NCBI GenBank assembly: GCA_014384685.1
Contig: JACNFL010000110.1
Span: 1 to 9,861 of the forward strand
Reading direction: 5' to 3'
Length of the DNA stretch: 9,861 nucleotides
Origin: Methanobacteriota archaeon
GTDB lineage: Archaea; Thermoplasmatota; Poseidoniia; Poseidoniales; Thalassarchaeaceae
The notes beneath the pieces are model-generated. The model did not search any database and was not told the origin of the DNA. It saw only the letters and a program-made list of their open reading frames with translations. Positions 8,940-9,861 of the stretch are shown here, piece after piece (position 1 is the stretch's first letter; each line of letters begins with the position of its first letter). The translations under genes and the position numbers were made by a program.

Positions 8940-9861
8940 TTACCAGCCATAGTATTTAGCGCGGCTATATCCAAATGCCAACATCGCTGGAACTATTTTC
9001 TTAAAGTATAGACTTGGCCTTCTAACCAGTAAACGAATTCCAACCATCGCCTTTCCCGATATTCCCATAGAAGACATTTCTTCAGGGAAACACTTGCCCA
9101 TCAAAGACATATCAGAATCACTGAGTGAATACAGGGCTGTTTTGCCTCTCAGTATTTTTTCATAAGGTGGGAACTCTGTTTTCCACCTAGTTGAATAAAT
9201 GGCTAACTTCGCAGCAGATAGATCTCCAGCAGCAATCGCTTCAGCGGCTGTCTGTGCAGCAAATGATGCTGATTTCAAAGCCAAGTGAGAACCACCTTCA
9301 AACAGAGGTGAAGTGAAACCAGCGGCATCACCGATCAGCATTATTCCATCAGTATGGGTGACTTCATGTGGCCCGGAAATTGGAATCGTCCCACCAAAAC
9401 CTCGTAGTTTCATTCCTTCTTTCCGCCAAGGCGGATTGATCATTTCTAATCCTTTGAATTCACCATTTTCTATGAATTGGTCAAGTGCCTTTACGGCTCC
9501 CTTTTTATTTTCAGTAACTAACCCAATGTTAGCCCTGCCGTCTGCCTTCGGAATCATCCAAAGATAACCCTTTTCTGCATATTTTGGCCAAATATAGAAA
9601 TCTAAGTAACCATCTGTTGGAACATCTAATACCTCATATTGCATTCCAGCAACCACTTTAGGTCGGGGATTTAATTCCAATAATTTTGAGCATACTCCAG
9701 CAACTCCAGAGGCATCAATTACAATCTTAGCTGTAATTGGAAATTGGTCTCCCTTACCCTGGCAAATCCAGCCGTTGAAAACACCATCATTTTCTTGACG
9801 CTCAAGGCCTGTCAACTTGTGTGATAGGCGTAATTGTGCACCTGCTTCAACTGCTTCCCCT
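8940..9861 (-). CDS. Geranylgeranyl reductase family FAD-dependent protein, N-terminus cut off
   Basis: Enzymes of this family use FAD to saturate double bonds in geranylgeranyl chains, in archaea mainly those of membrane lipids, and in some cases quinone tails. The visible part is 306 residues and runs open to the window edge, so the N-terminal GxGxxG dinucleotide-binding motif and the true start lie beyond 9861. A TTG at 9815 is not the start, since coding sequence (GEAVEAGAQLRLSHK) continues upstream. Visible features are VIDASGVAGVCSKLL (about 47-61 of the visible part), YLWMIPKADGRANIGLV (99-115), corresponding to the family's Y-x-W-x-F-P substrate motif with Ile for Phe, and the second FAD signature IGDAAGFTSPLFEGGSHLAL (about 176-195). 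The C-terminal region is basic and hydrophobic (RLLVRRPSLYFKKIVPAML), consistent with membrane association. It ends with TAA 64 bases before ccmF. Family is secure; whether the substrate is phospholipid or quinone is not visible. Confidence 0.88.
   Translation of the reverse strand, partial: GEAVEAGAQLRLSHKLTGLERQENDGVFNGWICQGKGDQFPITAKIVIDASGVAGVCSKLLELNPRPKVVAGMQYEVLDVPTDGYLDFYIWPKYAEKGYLWMIPKADGRANIGLVTENKKGAVKALDQFIENGEFKGLEMINPPWRKEGMKLRGFGGTIPISGPHEVTHTDGIMLIGDAAGFTSPLFEGGSHLALKSASFAAQTAAEAIAAGDLSAAKLAIYSTRWKTEFPPYEKILRGKTALYSLSDSDMSLMGKCFPEEMSSMGISGKAMVGIRLLVRRPSLYFKKIVPAMLAFGYSRAKYYGW

Overview
The window holds seven protein genes, all on the minus strand, so transcription runs from high to low coordinates. 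The two at the window edges are cut off. Gaps between genes are 6 to 79 bases and no stretch over 300 bases lacks a gene. I see no tRNA, rRNA, CRISPR array, insertion sequence or phage gene. The organism looks like an archaeon with moderate-to-low GC, most plausibly a marine Thermoplasmatota (Marine Group II / Poseidoniales type). The argument is inference from gene content: a geranylgeranyl-reductase-family flavoprotein, an archaeal-type long FKBP isomerase with a His/acidic tail and a DUF63-type membrane protein sit beside bacterial-looking catabolic genes. Without a marker gene the lineage stays provisional.

Layout from high to low coordinates, which is the order of transcription: (1) a geranylgeranyl reductase family protein with its N-terminus missing (8940-9861); (2) a large CcmF-type cytochrome c heme lyase of 848 residues (6329-8875); (3) an FKBP-type peptidyl-prolyl isomerase (5500-6249); (4) a DUF63-type polytopic membrane protein (4067-5467); (5) the beta subunit of 3-methylcrotonyl-CoA carboxylase (2409-4019); (6) a LiuC-type methylglutaconyl-CoA hydratase (1526-2395); (7) the alpha, biotin carboxylase, subunit of the carboxylase with its C-terminus missing (1-1519).

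Genes 5 to 7 form a tight unit, with gaps of 13 and 6 bases, in the order liuB-liuC-liuD known from bacterial leucine/isovalerate operons. Together they would turn 3-methylcrotonyl-CoA into 3-methylglutaconyl-CoA and then HMG-CoA. In an archaeon HMG-CoA is also the precursor of mevalonate and membrane isoprenoids, so this unit could feed either energy metabolism or lipid synthesis. The CcmF gene implies c-type cytochromes on the outer face of the membrane. FKBP and DUF63 sit between the two themes with no clear functional tie.

The strongest non-coding signal is the 47-base gap in front of the carboxylase unit. It contains, or runs into, three inverted repeats: two overlap and exclude each other, and a third abuts the likely mccB start codon. 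Several starts were revised by codon inspection: mccB to ATG 4019, liuC to ATG 2395, FKBP to ATG 6249. CcmF has only a GTG candidate at 8875.
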